Assembly (NCBI RefSeq): GCF_031822435.1
Contig: NZ_JAVQLW010000003.1
Span: forward strand, 124,001 to 188,000
Reading direction: 5' to 3'
Source: Paracoccus sp. MBLB3053
GTDB lineage: Bacteria; Pseudomonadota; Alphaproteobacteria; Rhodobacterales; Rhodobacteraceae
Length of the DNA: 64,000 nt
This document shows positions 8,424 through 16,403 of the stretch, piece by piece. Each line of letters starts with the position of its first letter. The first letter of the stretch is position 1. The notes beneath the pieces were generated by a model, which was given only the letters and a program-made list of their open reading frames with translations, made no database searches and was not told the DNA's origin. A program made the translations under genes and the position numbers.

Positions 8424-9316
8424 TGGTCAGCGCCCTTCGCCAATAGCCATTCCGTGAACAGCCCGCAGGCCGGATGTCTTTCGGCCTGCGGCATCACGGT
8501 AAGATAATATGCCGTGCCAAGATCGATCTCTCCATCTGGCCATTGGACCAGCCGTTCGTCCGCCACAAGCTGATCTGTAATCGACCGCCAGCCCAGCATC
8601 AGGCCCTGTCCGGCCAGAGCCGCCTGCACGGCCTGGACGTAGGTGTTGAATCGCATGCCCCTGCGCGGCGGAGAGGGCAGGCCGCGCGCTCGGCAATACT
8701 CCGCCCAGCCGGCCCAATGCCTTGCACCCTCGAATTCGACATGGATCAGCGGAGCCGAGGTGATTTCAGCGTCCTGCCTTAGCATTTTTTCGACAAGCTC
8801 GGGTTTCCCGACAGGGCAGATCCGCTCAGGAAAAAGCACCTGGGTCCGCCCTTCGCTCCATCGTCCGTCGCCGTAACGCAAAAGCATGTCCATCCCCGGA
8901 GTGGGGCGATTCAGATCCGAGGGCATTGCCTGGACGTTGATGAGGATTTCCGGATGCTCACCGTAAAAGGCCGACAGCCGCGGCATAAGCCAATGCGTCG
9001 CCATTCCCACGGTGCAGGCAACCGTCAACGCCCGATCCTGATCCGCGGCCATGGCGCGGATCGAATCGATCGATTCCGCGATCAAGCCGATACCCTCTCG
9101 AACCGAAGTGGCAAGCAGTTGTCCGGCACTCGTCAGCTGCACCGGGCGGCTCGAACGGTCGAATAGCGCAACGCCGACGTGATCTTCCAATGATTTGAGG
9201 GATTGACTGACTGCGGGCAGCGACACGTTCAAGATGCCCGCCGCGGCGCGCATGGAACCGTGTCTTTCCACGGTTTCGAAAACGGTCAGCAGGCGCAATG
9301 GCGGAAGACGGTCCAT
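8414..9316 (-). CDS. LysR-family regulator (GcvA-like), divergent to the dioxygenase
   Basis: A 300-residue LysR protein. The helix-turn-helix is in RHGSMRAAAGILNVSLPAVSQSLKSLE, followed by a GcvA-type effector domain ending in HPACGLFTEWLL. It is transcribed away from the gamma-butyrobetaine dioxygenase-like gene, and the 138-base region between them holds three dyads. It is therefore the best candidate regulator of that gene and possibly of the converging ABC importer. Confidence 0.87.
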   Translation of the reverse strand: MDRLPPLRLLTVFETVERHGSMRAAAGILNVSLPAVSQSLKSLEDHVGVALFDRSSRPVQLTSAGQLLATSVREGIGLIAESIDSIRAMAADQDRALTVACTVGMATHWLMPRLSAFYGEHPEILINVQAMPSDLNRPTPGMDMLLRYGDGRWSEGRTQVLFPERICPVGKPELVEKMLRQDAEITSAPLIHVEFEGARHWAGWAEYCRARGLPSPPRRGMRFNTYVQAVQAALAGQGLMLGWRSITDQLVADERLVQWPDGEIDLGTAYYLTVMPQAERHPACGLFTEWLLAKGADHQP

Positions 9317-9317
9317 A

Positions 9318-9395
9318 AGTTAACTTCTTGCTTAACTAATGATCATTCCAAACAGGCTATCCGCATGCCCGTACATCGCACAAGATAGTACTATC
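9318..9395. promoter_or_regulatory. Dyad-rich divergent control region (LysR / dioxygenase)
   Basis: Three dyads occur in the 138-base gap. AGTTAA (9318-9323)/TTAACT (9332-9337) has an 8-base spacer. AATGATCATT (9338-9347) and GATAGTACTATC (9384-9395) are uninterrupted palindromes. The first resembles a LysR-type AT-rich dyad next to the regulator's own start. The dioxygenase ribosome-binding site AAGGA lies further down at about 9445. Confidence 0.5.
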
Positions 9396-9454
9396 CCAGT
9401 CGGTTTTCCCCTCACTCCGACCGATCTCCTCCCCATTCAAGTTAAGGATAACTC

Positions 9455-10591
9455 ATGAACACCGTCGTCGCGATCGAACCGTCCGAAGTCACGCTGGGCG
9501 AAAAGGGGCTAAGCTTGCCTCTGAATGGCGAGCAGGCTTATTTCAATTACTATTGGCTGCGCGACAACTGCCTCAGTTCATTCGACAGCCAGACGCGTGA
9601 GCGGACCTTCGACATCTTCCATCTCGATGGGGCTCCGGTGCCTCAATCGGCCGCGATCGAAGGCGACAACCTGACCGTGCTTTGGGCCGGGGATGGGCAC
9701 ATCTCGCGCTATCCGCTAAGCTTCCTTTCGGAATTTTCATCGGCAAAGCCGCGCCACGATCCTGCGGACCTGCCGCGTCGTGCCTGGTTTGCCGACCACT
9801 ACCCCAACATGGCGCGGTTCTCTCAGGCCGAACTCAAGGCCGATCCGCAGAAGGTCGCGGAATGGATCAAGGCGTTGATCGTCGATGGAGTGGCCATCGT
9901 CAGCGACATGCCTGACACCGATGCAGCCCTGACAGAAACGGTCGAACTGATGGGTCATGTGCGTCCGACCTTCTTCGGCCTTTATTTCGATGTGCGGACG
10001 CATATCAATCCGACGAACCTGGCCTACACGGCCAAGGCGCTTGAACTGCACACCGACACCCCGGCCGAGGAACACGCCCCCGGCATGCAGTTCCTCCACA
10101 TGCGGGCGAACACGGTGGAAGGTGGGCGCAACCTGTTCCTTGACGGCGTGGCGGTGGCCAACGATTTCCGCGATCTCTATCCCGAGGAGTTCAAGCTGCT
10201 CGCCGAAACCCCGATCCCCTTCTATTGCGAACACGACAATTACGACATGCGTTCGCATCAGCGTGTGATCGAACTCGATCAGCATGGCAATGTCTCGGGT
10301 CTGACGATCAGCCAGCACATGCTTGACGTCTCGGATCTGTCCCAGGAATTCCTGGACAGCTATTACCCTGCGTTCTGCCGCTTTGGCCGGATGCTGCAGG
10401 ACGACAAGTATGTCATGAAATTCACGCTGCATGCGGGCGAATGCATCGTCTTCGACAACCACCGCATCGTACATGGCCGCGCCTCCTATACTGCCGAAAG
10501 CGGTGAGCGCTACCTGCGCGGCTGCTATTCCGACCGCGCCGAGATGCGCTCGACCTATCGCGCGCTTGTCTCGGAGGGCCGCTTCAAATGA
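9455..10591 (+). CDS. Gamma-butyrobetaine dioxygenase-like Fe(II)/2-oxoglutarate oxygenase
   Basis: A 378-residue protein with the two-part architecture of gamma-butyrobetaine hydroxylase: an N-terminal DUF971-like domain (WLRDNC at residues 34-39) and a TauD/TfdA catalytic domain. The iron ligands are visible as LHTD (His199, Asp201) and IVHGR (His340), with Arg residues beyond it for 2-oxoglutarate. The family hydroxylates gamma-butyrobetaine to L-carnitine or trimethyllysine to its 3-hydroxy form. The N-terminal zinc site of the human enzyme looks degenerate, with only one cysteine left. Its neighbours encode conversion of carnitine to glycine betaine, which favours the gamma-butyrobetaine role. 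Confidence 0.82.
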   Translation: MNTVVAIEPSEVTLGEKGLSLPLNGEQAYFNYYWLRDNCLSSFDSQTRERTFDIFHLDGAPVPQSAAIEGDNLTVLWAGDGHISRYPLSFLSEFSSAKPRHDPADLPRRAWFADHYPNMARFSQAELKADPQKVAEWIKALIVDGVAIVSDMPDTDAALTETVELMGHVRPTFFGLYFDVRTHINPTNLAYTAKALELHTDTPAEEHAPGMQFLHMRANTVEGGRNLFLDGVAVANDFRDLYPEEFKLLAETPIPFYCEHDNYDMRSHQRVIELDQHGNVSGLTISQHMLDVSDLSQEFLDSYYPAFCRFGRMLQDDKYVMKFTLHAGECIVFDNHRIVHGRASYTAESGERYLRGCYSDRAEMRSTYRALVSEGRFK

Positions 10592-11352
10592 AGCATGAAT
10601 GCATCATGAACGATTGCGCCGAACCGGCCGACCTGCTGCGATTGCGGCAGGATCTGGCTGCCGCCTTCCGGATCTGCCACCGCTTCGGCTGGAGCGAATC
10701 CGTGGGGAACCATTTCAGCGCCGCCCTTTCGCCCTGCGGGCGCAAGTTCCTTTTGAACCGGAAATGGCAGCATTTCGGCTCGATCCGTGCCAGCGACCTG
10801 ATGGTTGTGAATGCTGACGATCCGGACGTGATGAACCGGCCCGATGCACCGGACGCCTCTGCATGGACAGTGCACGGAACGATGCATCGGATGCTGCCAA
10901 ACGCCCGCGTGATCCTGCATTGCCATTCGCCATATGCGGTTGCCCTGTCCTGTCTCAGGGACCCGACGGTGCTGCCTCTCGACAACAACACTGCGCGATT
11001 CTTCGGGCGGACGGCCTATGATCTGTCCTTTGGCGGCATTGCGGATGCCGAGGAAGAGGGTGCACGCCTGGCGAACGCAATCCGGGGGCATTCTGTGCTG
11101 GTCATGGGCAATCACGGCGTCTCAGTCGTGGGAGAAACCGTGGCGGACGCGTTCGAGGATCTTTACTTCTTCGAGAAGGCCGCCCAGACGATCGTTCTGG
11201 GTCTTTCGACGGGCAAACCGCTCGCGGTTCTGTCCGATGAGGTGGCGCAAGCTACCGCCGAGGGATGGAAGCCCTATCGCGGGATGGCGCAGAGGCATTT
11301 CGACTATCTGAAATCCGAACTGGATGCCGCAGATCCAAGCTGGCGCGATTGA
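10588..11352 (+). CDS. Class II aldolase/adducin-family protein (first copy)
   Basis: A 254-residue class II aldolase-fold protein. Zinc-binding and catalytic signatures are visible: the His-rich ARVILHCHSPYAVAL, the GNHGVSVVG segment, and GNHFSA near the N-terminus. The family includes fuculose-phosphate aldolase and several decarboxylase or lyase enzymes. It starts in a 4-base ATGA overlap with the dioxygenase gene, so the two are translationally coupled and probably act in one pathway. The substrate is unknown. A second, diverged family member ends the carnitine cluster at 18777. Confidence 0.83.
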   Translation: MKHECIMNDCAEPADLLRLRQDLAAAFRICHRFGWSESVGNHFSAALSPCGRKFLLNRKWQHFGSIRASDLMVVNADDPDVMNRPDAPDASAWTVHGTMHRMLPNARVILHCHSPYAVALSCLRDPTVLPLDNNTARFFGRTAYDLSFGGIADAEEEGARLANAIRGHSVLVMGNHGVSVVGETVADAFEDLYFFEKAAQTIVLGLSTGKPLAVLSDEVAQATAEGWKPYRGMAQRHFDYLKSELDAADPSWRD

Positions 11353-11365
11353 AGCAAGCGAAACC

Positions 11366-12349
11366 CTAAACGAGTGGCGGATCGATCCTTTCGGTCCGCC
11401 GTTTGCGCAGATCACGCGGTGTGGCGTCGAATTCCTTACGGAATGCCCGAGTCATCGCGCTGGCATCGCGATAGCCGCATCGCGTCGCGATTTCCGCAAC
11501 CGACATGGTTGTCCCCTCGACAAGCCGCTTCGCTTCACGCAAACGGGTGGCAAGATAAAGCCTTCGCGGTCCGACCCCGAACCTGTCCATGCAGCGCTGT
11601 CCGAAACTGCGCCGGTTGAGGCCGAGCTTGGCGGCCAGTTCGGCCACGGGCAGGGGGGTCTCGATCGACCTGCGCATGAGCGACATTCCGGCTTCGGCGA
11701 CGCTTCCCGAGCGTAGAGCGGGCAGCGGTCGACTTTCCCCGTACATGAACAGAGCGGCCACCTCGAGCCGCAGCATGGCCCCATGATGCCGTTCGATGAG
11801 GTCGAGGATCAGTTCGAACGTCGTGGTCGTGCCGCCGCATGACAGGATGTTTCCGTCATGCACGACCCGGTCATCCGAGACATTCACATCGGGGAATTTC
11901 TCGGACAGGTTGGTCAGCTCGTCCCAGTGGATTGTCGCCTTCCGGCCCGACAGAAGTCCGGCAGAAGCCAGCAACCAGCTTCCCGTATCCATACCGACGA
12001 GGGTGCCGAAGCGACTTCGCGCCGCGCGCAGCGCGCGGGCGCATTGCACCGTCGCGTGACTGTGGAAATCGTAACTTGGCATCACGAAGAGGTAATCCGC
12101 GCCGGCATGGTCCGAAAGCGCGCCTTCGCTCTGGACCGTGAGACCGCTTGATGACGCGACCGGTCGTCCGTCAAGACTGATATATTGCCAGGCATAGAGA
12201 TTGCGCCCGGAAAGATTGTTGGCAGCCCGCAAGGGTTCGATCGCATTGGCGAGGCAGTGGTTCGAAAACGACTTGAACAGCAACACTGCCACCTTGCGCG
12301 GCCCGCGAGAATATTTCTCGTTCTGCATGATTTTCGACCCAAACTGCAT
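11366..12349 (-). CDS. GlxA/CdhR-like AraC regulator (DJ-1/PfpI + AraC HTH)
   Basis: About 327 residues. An N-terminal DJ-1/PfpI-like domain (KVAVLLFKSFSNHCLANAIE, then GMDTGSWLLASAGLL) is followed by an AraC-type DNA-binding domain (MSVAEIATRCGYRDASAMTRAFRK in two parts). This is the architecture of CdhR, the carnitine-responsive activator of the Pseudomonas carnitine dehydrogenase operon. It is divergent from the acyl-CoA dehydrogenase gene across a 57-base gap, so it probably controls the operon 12407-19538. Start ATG 12349 was chosen; ATG 12328 is equally possible. Confidence 0.82.
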   Translation of the reverse strand: MQFGSKIMQNEKYSRGPRKVAVLLFKSFSNHCLANAIEPLRAANNLSGRNLYAWQYISLDGRPVASSSGLTVQSEGALSDHAGADYLFVMPSYDFHSHATVQCARALRAARSRFGTLVGMDTGSWLLASAGLLSGRKATIHWDELTNLSEKFPDVNVSDDRVVHDGNILSCGGTTTTFELILDLIERHHGAMLRLEVAALFMYGESRPLPALRSGSVAEAGMSLMRRSIETPLPVAELAAKLGLNRRSFGQRCMDRFGVGPRRLYLATRLREAKRLVEGTTMSVAEIATRCGYRDASAMTRAFRKEFDATPRDLRKRRTERIDPPLV

Positions 12350-12379
12350 GATGCTATCCGTGCCTGCCTTCCATGTTTG

Positions 12380-12391
12380 GTCAAGTCTGAC
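12380..12391. promoter_or_regulatory. Candidate regulator site upstream of the carnitine operon
   Basis: GTCA (12380-12383) and TGAC (12388-12391), with a 4-base spacer and flanking TTG and AA bases, make a near-perfect dyad in the short gap between the CdhR-like regulator and the acyl-CoA dehydrogenase gene. Binding by the adjacent regulator is inferred from position only. Confidence 0.35.
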
Positions 12392-12406
12392 AAGGGGGCA
12401 TGAGCC

Positions 12407-13567
12407 ATGTATTTCGGGTTGAGCGACGAACAGGAAATGATCGTCTCGACGGTGCGCAGTTTCGTCGAGAACGAGATTTATCCCCATGAGGCGCTGGTCG
12501 AGCGTACGGGCGAAGTCCCCGAGGAAATTGCCCAGGACATCAAGCGCAAATGCATCGATATCGGGTTCTACGCCTCGAACTTTCCCGAATCCGTCGGGGG
12601 ACCGGGGCTTTCCCATCTAGAGTTCGCCCTTGTCGAGCGGGAACTTGGGCGCGGGTCGATGGCTCTGACGCATTTTTTCGGTCGTCCGCAGAACATCCTG
12701 ATGGCCTGCAAGGATGAGCAGGTCGAAAGATATTTGATGCCCGCCGTGCGCGGCGAAAAGATGGATGCGCTTGCGATGACCGAACCGGATGCCGGGTCCG
12801 ACGTGCGTGGCATGAAATGTACGGCGACGCGGGACGGCGGCGATTGGGTCTTGAATGGCTCGAAACATTTCATCTCGGGCGCAGAGCATGCCGACTTTTT
12901 CATCGTCTTCGCCGCAACCGGGGTGGATGAAACGCCGAAAGGTCCAAAGAAACGGATCACCTGCTTTCTCGTCGATCGCGGCACACCGGGTTTCGAGGTC
13001 CGGAATGGCTACAATTCCGTGTCCCATCGCGGCTACAAGAACTGCGTGCTGTATTTTGACCAGTGCCGGCTTTCAGACAGCCAGGTCCTGGGCGAGGTGG
13101 ATGGCGGCTTCCAGGTGATGAATGAATGGCTCTATGCCACACGTATCACGGTTGCGACGATGTGTGTCGGAAGGGCGCGCCGTGTCTTCGATTTGGCCGT
13201 CGATTTCGCTGCGAACCGCAAGCAGTTCGGTCAGGAGATTGCCAAGTTCCAAGGTGTCGGGTTCCAGATCGCGGACATGGTGACGGAAATCGACGCAGCA
13301 GACTGGCTAACATTGGCCTCGGCCTGGCGGCTTGACCAAGGGTTGCCGGCGAACCGCGAAATCGCCTCGGCCAAGGTTTATGCCTCGGAAATGCTGGCGC
13401 GGGTCACGGACCGGGCCCTGCAGATCCATGGCGGCATGGGCCTGATGGACGAATTGCCGATCGAGCGGTTCTGGCGAGACGCGCGGGTCGAGCGGATCTG
13501 GGACGGCACAAGCGAGATCCAGCGCCACATCATCAGCCGCGAAATCTTCCGTCCGCTCGGAGCCTGA
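12407..13567 (+). CDS. Acyl-CoA dehydrogenase, probable gamma-butyrobetainyl-CoA dehydrogenase
   Basis: A 386-residue FAD-dependent acyl-CoA dehydrogenase. Family signatures are AMTEPDAGSDV, RKQFGQEIAKFQ, QIHGGMGLMDELPIERFWRD and WDGTSEIQRHIISREIF. It would oxidise an acyl-CoA to the 2,3-enoyl-CoA and pass electrons to ETF. In this operon, next to an acyl-CoA ligase and CaiD, the likely reaction is gamma-butyrobetainyl-CoA to crotonobetainyl-CoA. A role in carnitine racemisation or another acyl-CoA step is possible. A GGGGG ribosome-binding site lies 8 bases before ATG 12407. Confidence 0.88.
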   Translation: MYFGLSDEQEMIVSTVRSFVENEIYPHEALVERTGEVPEEIAQDIKRKCIDIGFYASNFPESVGGPGLSHLEFALVERELGRGSMALTHFFGRPQNILMACKDEQVERYLMPAVRGEKMDALAMTEPDAGSDVRGMKCTATRDGGDWVLNGSKHFISGAEHADFFIVFAATGVDETPKGPKKRITCFLVDRGTPGFEVRNGYNSVSHRGYKNCVLYFDQCRLSDSQVLGEVDGGFQVMNEWLYATRITVATMCVGRARRVFDLAVDFAANRKQFGQEIAKFQGVGFQIADMVTEIDAADWLTLASAWRLDQGLPANREIASAKVYASEMLARVTDRALQIHGGMGLMDELPIERFWRDARVERIWDGTSEIQRHIISREIFRPLGA

Positions 13568-13568
13568 C

Positions 13569-15605
13569 ATGGAAAGCCTGCTTCGTCTTTTCAGCCCACA
13601 GGCCATCACGGTCGTCGGCGGTGGCGCATGGTGCGAGGCCGTGGTGCAACGCTGCATCGCAAGCGGATTTACCGGGCCGATCTGGCCTGTGCATCCCAAT
13701 AAGCCCGCAATCGGGGGTGTTCCTGCCTTCCCTTCGCTTGCCGCGCTGCCGGGCGTGCCAGATGCGGCATTTGTCGGGGTCAACCGTGAACTCAGCATCG
13801 AGGTCTGCGCCGAACTCTCGGCGATGGGTTGCGGCGGCGCGGTCTGCTTCGCAGCTGGCTTCCGCGAGGCATCTGCCGAGCTTTCAGATGGTGCGGAACT
13901 GCAGCAACGCTTGGTCGAGGCGGCGGGCGACATGCGCATCCTCGGGCCGAACTGCTACGGTTTCGTCAATATGCTGGACGGCGTGTCGCTTTGGCCGGAT
14001 GTCCACGGCCTAAGCCCGGTCGAACGTGGCGTGGCAGTGGTGGGCCAATCGTCGAACGTGCTCATCAACCTTACCATGCAGCGTCGTGGACTGCCGCTGG
14101 CCTGTGTCGTCGCGGCGGGCAATCAGGCGCAGTCCTCGATGGCCGAAATCGGCATGGCCTTGCTGGACGATCCACGGATAACCGCATTGGGGCTTCATAT
14201 CGAAGGGCTGACCGACCTGCCGGCCTTCGAGGCGCTCGCCCGGCTTGCGGCCCGGCGTGGCAAACCTGTCGTCGCGCTCAAGGTCGGGCGGTCCGAACAG
14301 GCGATGGCGGCCGCGATCTCGCATACCGCTTCGCTGGCGGGGTCGGATGCCGGTGCGCGTGCCTTGTTCGAACGTCTGGGGATCGCGCAGGTCGACAGCC
14401 CGGCAGAGCTGATCGAAACCTTGAAGATCCTCCATGTCACCCGTGGTCTCAGCGATGCGCGGATCGTTTCGGCGTCCTGCTCGGGAGGGGAGGCGTCGAT
14501 CATTGCCGATCTCGGCAAGATCATCGGGATCGAGTTCCCGGCGCTGAACCAAAGCCAACGCGACGGGCTGCGCGCCGCGCTTGGACCGAAGGTCGCATTG
14601 GCCAACCCGCTCGATTACAACACCTATATCTGGGGTGACGCGGCCGCGCTGACCGCGACCTTCACCGCGCTTATGGCGGGTGAGCAAGGCCTTGGCTGCG
14701 TGGTCCTAGACTATCCCCGCCCGGAAAGCTTCGAAGCGCCTAGCTGGGATATGGCGGTCGATGCCGTCATCGCCGCAAGCCGCGCTTCAGGCAAGCCGAT
14801 GGCGATCATCTCGCTTCTTGCCGAGAACATGCCCGAGGCGGTCGCGCGAAGATTGATGGAAGCCGGTGTCATCCCGCTTTGCGGCATGTGGGACGCAGTC
14901 CGCGCGATCAGGGCAGCGGCCGGGATCGGCAAGGCGGCCTCGGCGCCCATTCTTCTGCCCGGTGTTCCCGCTGCCAAGGCGAGGATGATCGGCGAGGCAG
15001 AGGCCAAGGGACTGCTTTCGGCTGCCGGCGTTCCCGTGCCCCGCGCCCTGCGCGCCGGTTGCGCCGATGAGGCGGCGGAGCTTGCGACCAAGATCGGCTT
15101 TCCGGTCGTGCTCAAGGGCGAAGGGATCGCCCACAAGACCGAGGCGGGCGCAGTCGCGCTCAACCTGAGCGATGCCGAGGCGGTGCGGATCGCGGCACTT
15201 GCCATGCCCACTTCCTCGTTCCTGGTCGAGGAAATGGTCACGGGCGCCGTTGCCGAACTGTTGATCGGCGTGCTGCGTGATCCTGCACATGGCTTTGTCC
15301 TGACGCTGGGCCCGGGGGGAGTTCTGACCGAACTCATCCATGACAGCGCGTCCATGCTGATACCGGCATCGCGTGAGGATGTCCGCTCGGCGCTGGACCG
15401 GCTGCGGATCGCGCCCATGCTGCGAGGCTATCGCGGCAAGCCGGCGGCCGCGCTGGATACTGTCGTCGATGCGGTGATGGCGGTTCAGGATTATGTCGTT
15501 GCGCATGCCGCGCATCTCGAGGAACTCGAGATCAATCCGCTGATTTGCACCACGGCAGGTGTCATCGCGGCCGACGCACTATTCAGAATAGGAGAACAGC
15601 AATGA
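13569..15605 (+). CDS. ADP-forming-type acyl-CoA synthetase (probable carnitine/butyrobetaine CoA ligase)
   Basis: A 678-residue protein of the acetate-CoA ligase (ADP-forming)/acyl-CoA synthetase family. An N-terminal CoA-binding Rossmann domain is followed by a succinyl-CoA-synthetase-like region with the phospho-histidine motif ISHTASLAG (His about residue 251), and then a C-terminal ATP-grasp domain (VVLKGEGIAHKTEAGAV near residue 514). It would activate an acid to its CoA thioester. Being coupled to CaiD through an ATGA overlap, the substrate is probably carnitine, crotonobetaine or gamma-butyrobetaine. The classical CaiC is an unrelated AMP-forming ligase, so this would be a non-homologous replacement. 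Confidence 0.85.
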   Translation: MESLLRLFSPQAITVVGGGAWCEAVVQRCIASGFTGPIWPVHPNKPAIGGVPAFPSLAALPGVPDAAFVGVNRELSIEVCAELSAMGCGGAVCFAAGFREASAELSDGAELQQRLVEAAGDMRILGPNCYGFVNMLDGVSLWPDVHGLSPVERGVAVVGQSSNVLINLTMQRRGLPLACVVAAGNQAQSSMAEIGMALLDDPRITALGLHIEGLTDLPAFEALARLAARRGKPVVALKVGRSEQAMAAAISHTASLAGSDAGARALFERLGIAQVDSPAELIETLKILHVTRGLSDARIVSASCSGGEASIIADLGKIIGIEFPALNQSQRDGLRAALGPKVALANPLDYNTYIWGDAAALTATFTALMAGEQGLGCVVLDYPRPESFEAPSWDMAVDAVIAASRASGKPMAIISLLAENMPEAVARRLMEAGVIPLCGMWDAVRAIRAAAGIGKAASAPILLPGVPAAKARMIGEAEAKGLLSAAGVPVPRALRAGCADEAAELATKIGFPVVLKGEGIAHKTEAGAVALNLSDAEAVRIAALAMPTSSFLVEEMVTGAVAELLIGVLRDPAHGFVLTLGPGGVLTELIHDSASMLIPASREDVRSALDRLRIAPMLRGYRGKPAAALDTVVDAVMAVQDYVVAHAAHLEELEINPLICTTAGVIAADALFRIGEQQ

Positions 15606-16387
15606 CGGAATCCCCCATCAGTATCGAACGGCGGGGCGCCGTCCTCGAGGTCACGCTCGATCGGCCAAAGGCGAATGCGATCGACCTCAAGACAAGCCGC
15701 GAACTGGGCGAGATCTTCACCGATTTCCGCGATGATCCCACGCTGCGCGTGGCTATCATCACCGGCGCGGGCACGAAATTCTTTTGCGCTGGCTGGGATC
15801 TCAAGGCAGCGGCGTCTGGCGATGCGGTCGATGGCGATTACGGCAAGGGCGGTTTCGGCGGGTTGCAGGAATTGCGCGATCTGAACAAACCCGTGATCGC
15901 CGCCGTGAACGGAATATGCTGTGGTGGCGGGCTCGAGCTTGCGATCAGCGCAGATATCATCCTGGCCGCCGACCATGCGACATTCGCCCTGCCCGAGATC
16001 CGCTCGGGGACGGTGGCTGATGCAGCTTCGATCAGGTTGCCCAAACGCATTCCCTATCACATCGCGATGGAGATGCTGCTGACTGGACGCTGGTTCGACG
16101 CGGATGAGGCGCATCGCTGGGGTTTGGTCAACCGCATCCTGTCGTCGGATGAGCTGATGGAAGCGGCGCGTGCGCTGGCCGATGACCTCGCATCGGGGCC
16201 GCCGCTGGTATTTGCCGCACTCAAGGAAATCGTGCGCGAGGCCGAGGACATGAAATTCCAGGATGCGATGAACCGCATCACCAAGAGCCAGCTTGCGACC
16301 GTCGAAAGACTCTATCGCTCGGAAGATCAGCTGGAAGGCGCCCGCGCTTTTGCCGAGAAACGCGATCCGGTCTGGAAGGGCCGCTGA
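15602..16387 (+). CDS. caiD: CaiD, crotonobetainyl-CoA hydratase / carnitinyl-CoA dehydratase
   Basis: A 261-residue crotonase very close to E. coli CaiD as I remember it. It shares TLDRPKANAID, FRDDP-LRVAIITGAG, the AGWDLKAAA oxyanion-hole segment, KPVIAAVNG, and the identical C-terminus AFAEKRDPVWKGR. CaiD hydrates crotonobetainyl-CoA to L-carnitinyl-CoA reversibly. Here it would join the acyl-CoA dehydrogenase product to carnitine, or equilibrate carnitine stereoisomers. The gene overlaps the ligase stop by 4 bases. Confidence 0.92.
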   Translation: MTESPISIERRGAVLEVTLDRPKANAIDLKTSRELGEIFTDFRDDPTLRVAIITGAGTKFFCAGWDLKAAASGDAVDGDYGKGGFGGLQELRDLNKPVIAAVNGICCGGGLELAISADIILAADHATFALPEIRSGTVADAASIRLPKRIPYHIAMEMLLTGRWFDADEAHRWGLVNRILSSDELMEAARALADDLASGPPLVFAALKEIVREAEDMKFQDAMNRITKSQLATVERLYRSEDQLEGARAFAEKRDPVWKGR

Positions 16388-16403
16388 GACTGAAGGACCG
16401 ACC

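Noticed and set aside
9455..11352. Dioxygenase plus class II aldolase as trimethyllysine dioxygenase and hydroxytrimethyllysine aldolase
   Set aside because: The known hydroxytrimethyllysine aldolase is a PLP enzyme, and the neighbours degrade carnitine rather than make it from lysine. Kept only as a remote alternative.
12350..12616. N-terminal extension of the CdhR-like regulator by 89 codons
   Set aside because: It would overlap the start of the divergent acyl-CoA dehydrogenase and adds no recognisable domain; the DJ-1-like domain begins after ATG 12349/12328.
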